Origin: Protostelium mycophagum
Lineage: Eukaryota; Evosea; Variosea; Protosteliida; Protosteliaceae
DNA: 21,541 nucleotides
Reading direction: 5' to 3'
NCBI GenBank assembly: GCA_002081555.1
Contig: MZNV01002320.1
Location: 1-21,541, forward strand
Shown: positions 20,055 to 21,541 of the stretch, piece by piece
How the letters are laid out: each line of letters starts with the position of its first letter
How positions within the stretch are numbered: the first letter of the stretch is position 1
Made by a program: the position numbers and the translations under genes
Notes under the pieces: generated by a model
What the model was told of the DNA's origin: nothing
The model's database searches: none
What the model saw: only the letters and a program-made list of their open reading frames with translations

Positions 20055-20336
20055 CTGTGCCTCCATGATCTTCACTGCGAGCTCTACATCCTCCGGTTTG
20101 ATGTGATCAAACATAGCAGAATTCAGCTTAGGTATCCATTTGTCATACAATTGGAACAGCTCTTCATCTTCTGTTGGATTGGCTTTCTGTTGGGCGATGA
20201 GGATGAGTGTATCAGAACAGTCATCCAACAGTTTCTGTAATTTGTCTGATCTCGTGGCTGTGTGTGTAAGAAGAAACCGCGTTGAGAACAAGTTACCTTC
20301 TTCACCGATGCCGATGGAAGAGGGATCTTTCATCAT
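20055..20336 (-). CDS. Helical exons: 5' part of START gene or separate small protein
   Basis: Two exons (20297-20336 and 20055-20257) encode MMKDPSSIGIGEE, then a helical stretch with LQKLLDDCSDTLILIAQQ, DEELFQLYDKWIPKLN and PEDVELAVKIMEAQ. They end at a good phase-0 donor (CAG|GTAATT). The START ATG at 19839 is also phase 0 and is preceded by an AG, so an N-terminal extension to about 290 aa is possible. However, that acceptor (GATTAAG) lacks a pyrimidine tract and an AATAAA precedes it. Read through, the frame stops 5 codons later (VIVQR). The 39-nt intron is a multiple of three, so it could be retained without a frame change. No family recognised. Confidence 0.45.
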
Positions 20337-20370
20337 TTCTTTAAAATAACCAAAAGAAAAACAAATCCCA

Positions 20371-20380
20371 TTATATAAGA
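20371..20380 (-). promoter_or_regulatory. TATA-like box
   Basis: On the minus strand the sequence reads CTCTTATATAATGGG, about 35 nt upstream of the ATG at 20336. It supports a transcription start for the helical exons rather than continuation from the preceding gene. Confidence 0.4.
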
Positions 20381-20472
20381 GCTCATCTCCGTGGCCATAA
20401 GCTCTGAAGAGAACTGCAGCCCTTCTGGTCTGTCTGCAAAGTCTGAGTCCGATTCTCAGGATTTGTGTGAAC

Positions 20473-21021
20473 CTACGTTGGATGGAACTCAAAAGCCGAG
20501 ATATAGTCGGTAAAGAAGCCTTCGAGGATCTCTCTGATGACAGCTCTGCCCTTGTCTGTTCCCGATTCCTGGAGGCATTCAATATCGAATGAAATACTCG
20601 AAAAACAACGTACATAATCATCACACTCGAGTTTCGCACGGTCATAAAGAGGTTCAAAGAATCTCTTATAATACTGGACCGCGACATCAGTATATAGGCC
20701 TTTGTTTCCCACAGAGTTCAGGAAGGGTGCGATGTCAAAACTCTTATATTTGGCTGTTGCCACAGCTGTGGTCAACCAGATGTACAAAGACCAGTAGTCC
20801 TTCTCGTAGCAATAGGCGTACACCTGATCACCAAAGACATTCCACTCGGCAGGATCGAGGTTGGCGAGGAGCTCATCGATGGCAGTGAAGTCACCAGCCC
20901 GGAACCTCTAAAGCTCTGTCAGCATAATCACCCAATCAGACAGACATCTTCGCACCTCAATCAGCTGCTGTGGAGAACAAGTTCTTAAATACGAAGATGA
21001 AGAATTCGATCTCTGGCTCAT
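20473..21021 (-). CDS. Hypothetical helical protein
   Basis: Exons 20956-21021, 20614-20907 and 20473-20568 give 151 aa, starting MSQRSNSSSSYLRT and ending AFEFHPT. The body is acidic and aromatic-rich (FRAGDFTAIDELLANLDPAE, YEKDYWSLYIWLTTAVATAK, QYYKRFFEPLYDRAKLECDD) and looks all-helical, perhaps a repeat-type adaptor; I do not recognise it. The last intron (20569-20613, 45 nt, GTACGT...CCAG) is a multiple of three without an in-frame stop, so splicing there could be optional (adds VRCFSSISFDIECLQ). The 5' flank contains a 22-bp perfect palindrome 82 nt before the ATG. Confidence 0.6.
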
Positions 21022-21102
21022 GTTGATTCTTCTTGCAGCAGGAACAGCTCTTCCTTCGAAAAACGATCAGAAAAACTTTTGTTTCCATGAGCCCAAGTGT
21101 CA

Positions 21103-21124
21103 TTTTGACACGATCGTGTCAAAA
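21103..21124. promoter_or_regulatory. 22-bp perfect palindrome upstream of hypothetical gene
   Basis: TTTTGACACGA followed by its exact reverse complement TCGTGTCAAAA, with no spacer, lies 82-103 nt upstream of the ATG at 21021. Position suggests a binding site for a dimeric regulator; function is inference. Its TGACAC half site is shared with the CTGACACGTGTCAG palindromes. Confidence 0.6.
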
Positions 21125-21378
21125 AGTCAGATTCGGGGTCTCCTTTGAGCGGGTGCATGTCTTGTAAAGAGGTCATAATAGTCAAAGTCAACAACACAAG
21201 GATGCTTAAAAGGCGATGAGACGCCAAAGGAAGAATTAGATCTGCGCAAAGGATGAAGGTGGCATTATTTCCCAAAGGTTTTTCGGAAACACGTCTCGCG
21301 TTCCTTTGCTTTAGACATTTCATGTCGATGATTACACTTGTTCATTGGAACAATCATCCTCGAGTGTGTACTTTATGT

Positions 21379-21541
21379 TCAGTTTAAGAAGTCTCCTGTT
21401 CCCTTCTCGATCATGTCGGCCTCTTTTCTGAGGAGATCTGCTCGGAGGCTTCTGAATCCCTTCTCGATTCTTTGTTGGCTGGCTTTGTCGCTGCTAATGA
21501 TACTTCTTGCCCTCCATGATCCTGCAACCAATCCTAATTCA
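21379..21541 (-). CDS. C-terminal end of an unidentified protein, 5' part beyond window
   Basis: An open frame enters from the right edge and ends at TGA 21379-21381. It reads ELGLVAGSWRARSIISSDKA, then RIEKGFRSLRADLLRKEADM and IEKGTGDFLN. It is charged and likely coiled-coil. No family can be named from 53 residues. Confidence 0.5.
   Translation of the reverse strand, partial: ELGLVAGSWRARSIISSDKASQQRIEKGFRSLRADLLRKEADMIEKGTGDFLN

Noticed and set aside
20037-20687. 216-codon minus frame (MSRSSIIRDSLN...)
   Set aside because: Its upstream part overlaps in another frame with exons that have better codon use (DKGRAVIREILEGFF). Only its final part (20055-20336) is kept as exons.
1-21541. tRNA, rRNA, viral or plasmid features
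   Set aside because: No cloverleaf, rRNA core, capsid, polymerase or replication gene could be recognised on either strand.

Overview
This is nuclear DNA from a microbial eukaryote with a compact, intron-rich genome. Almost every gene is cut by short GT-AG introns, mostly about 36 to 290 nt and one of about 610 nt, and spacers between genes are often only 80 to 450 bp. No operons, prokaryotic ribosome sites, tRNA, rRNA, virus or transposase were seen. The gene set (WIP/verprolin, Costars, SWIM zinc finger, LITAF-like, START, soluble adenylyl cyclase-like NTPase) would suit an amoebozoan such as a protosteloid amoeba. That placement is inference. Coordinates given for spliced genes are exon models I built by hand from splice sites and reading-frame phase.

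Layout. 1-1411 (-): 5' part of a WIP/verprolin-like actin regulator running off the left edge. 1589-2038 (-): Costars-like protein. 2456-4688 (+): 575-aa SWIM zinc-finger protein. 4886-6590 (+): possible transcription factor with a beta-rich core, NLS-like patch and C-terminal coiled coil. 6721-9068 (+): ankyrin-repeat protein whose largest intron holds an array of hairpin repeats. 9147-9548 (-): small cupin. 9698-11507 (+): signal-peptide-bearing endonuclease/exonuclease/phosphatase (EEP) family enzyme. 11768-12152: tandem duplication of the 5' end of a gene for a secreted Cys-containing protein (12073-12677, +). 12912-17349 (-): 926-aa soluble adenylyl cyclase (ADCY10)-like protein, with two cyclase-homology domains and a P-loop NTPase, but lacking the first metal-binding segment. 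17786-18406 (-): LITAF-like zinc protein. 18669-19839 (-): START-domain protein. 20055-20336 and 20473-21021 (-): helical and unidentified proteins. 21379-21541 (-): C-terminal end of an unidentified protein.

No multi-gene system is evident. Several products fit actin and membrane signalling (WIP, Costars, LITAF, START, cyclase-like), but adjacency here does not prove a shared pathway.

The most unusual signals are non-coding. The decamer ATCTACAACG (or its complement) occurs 11 times by eye in 21.5 kb, often inside introns. The palindrome TGACGTCA occurs 9 times. Small GC-rich hairpins (TGCGGC-TTT-GCCGCA and relatives) recur in introns. These could be genome-wide dispersed elements with a role in splicing or regulation.
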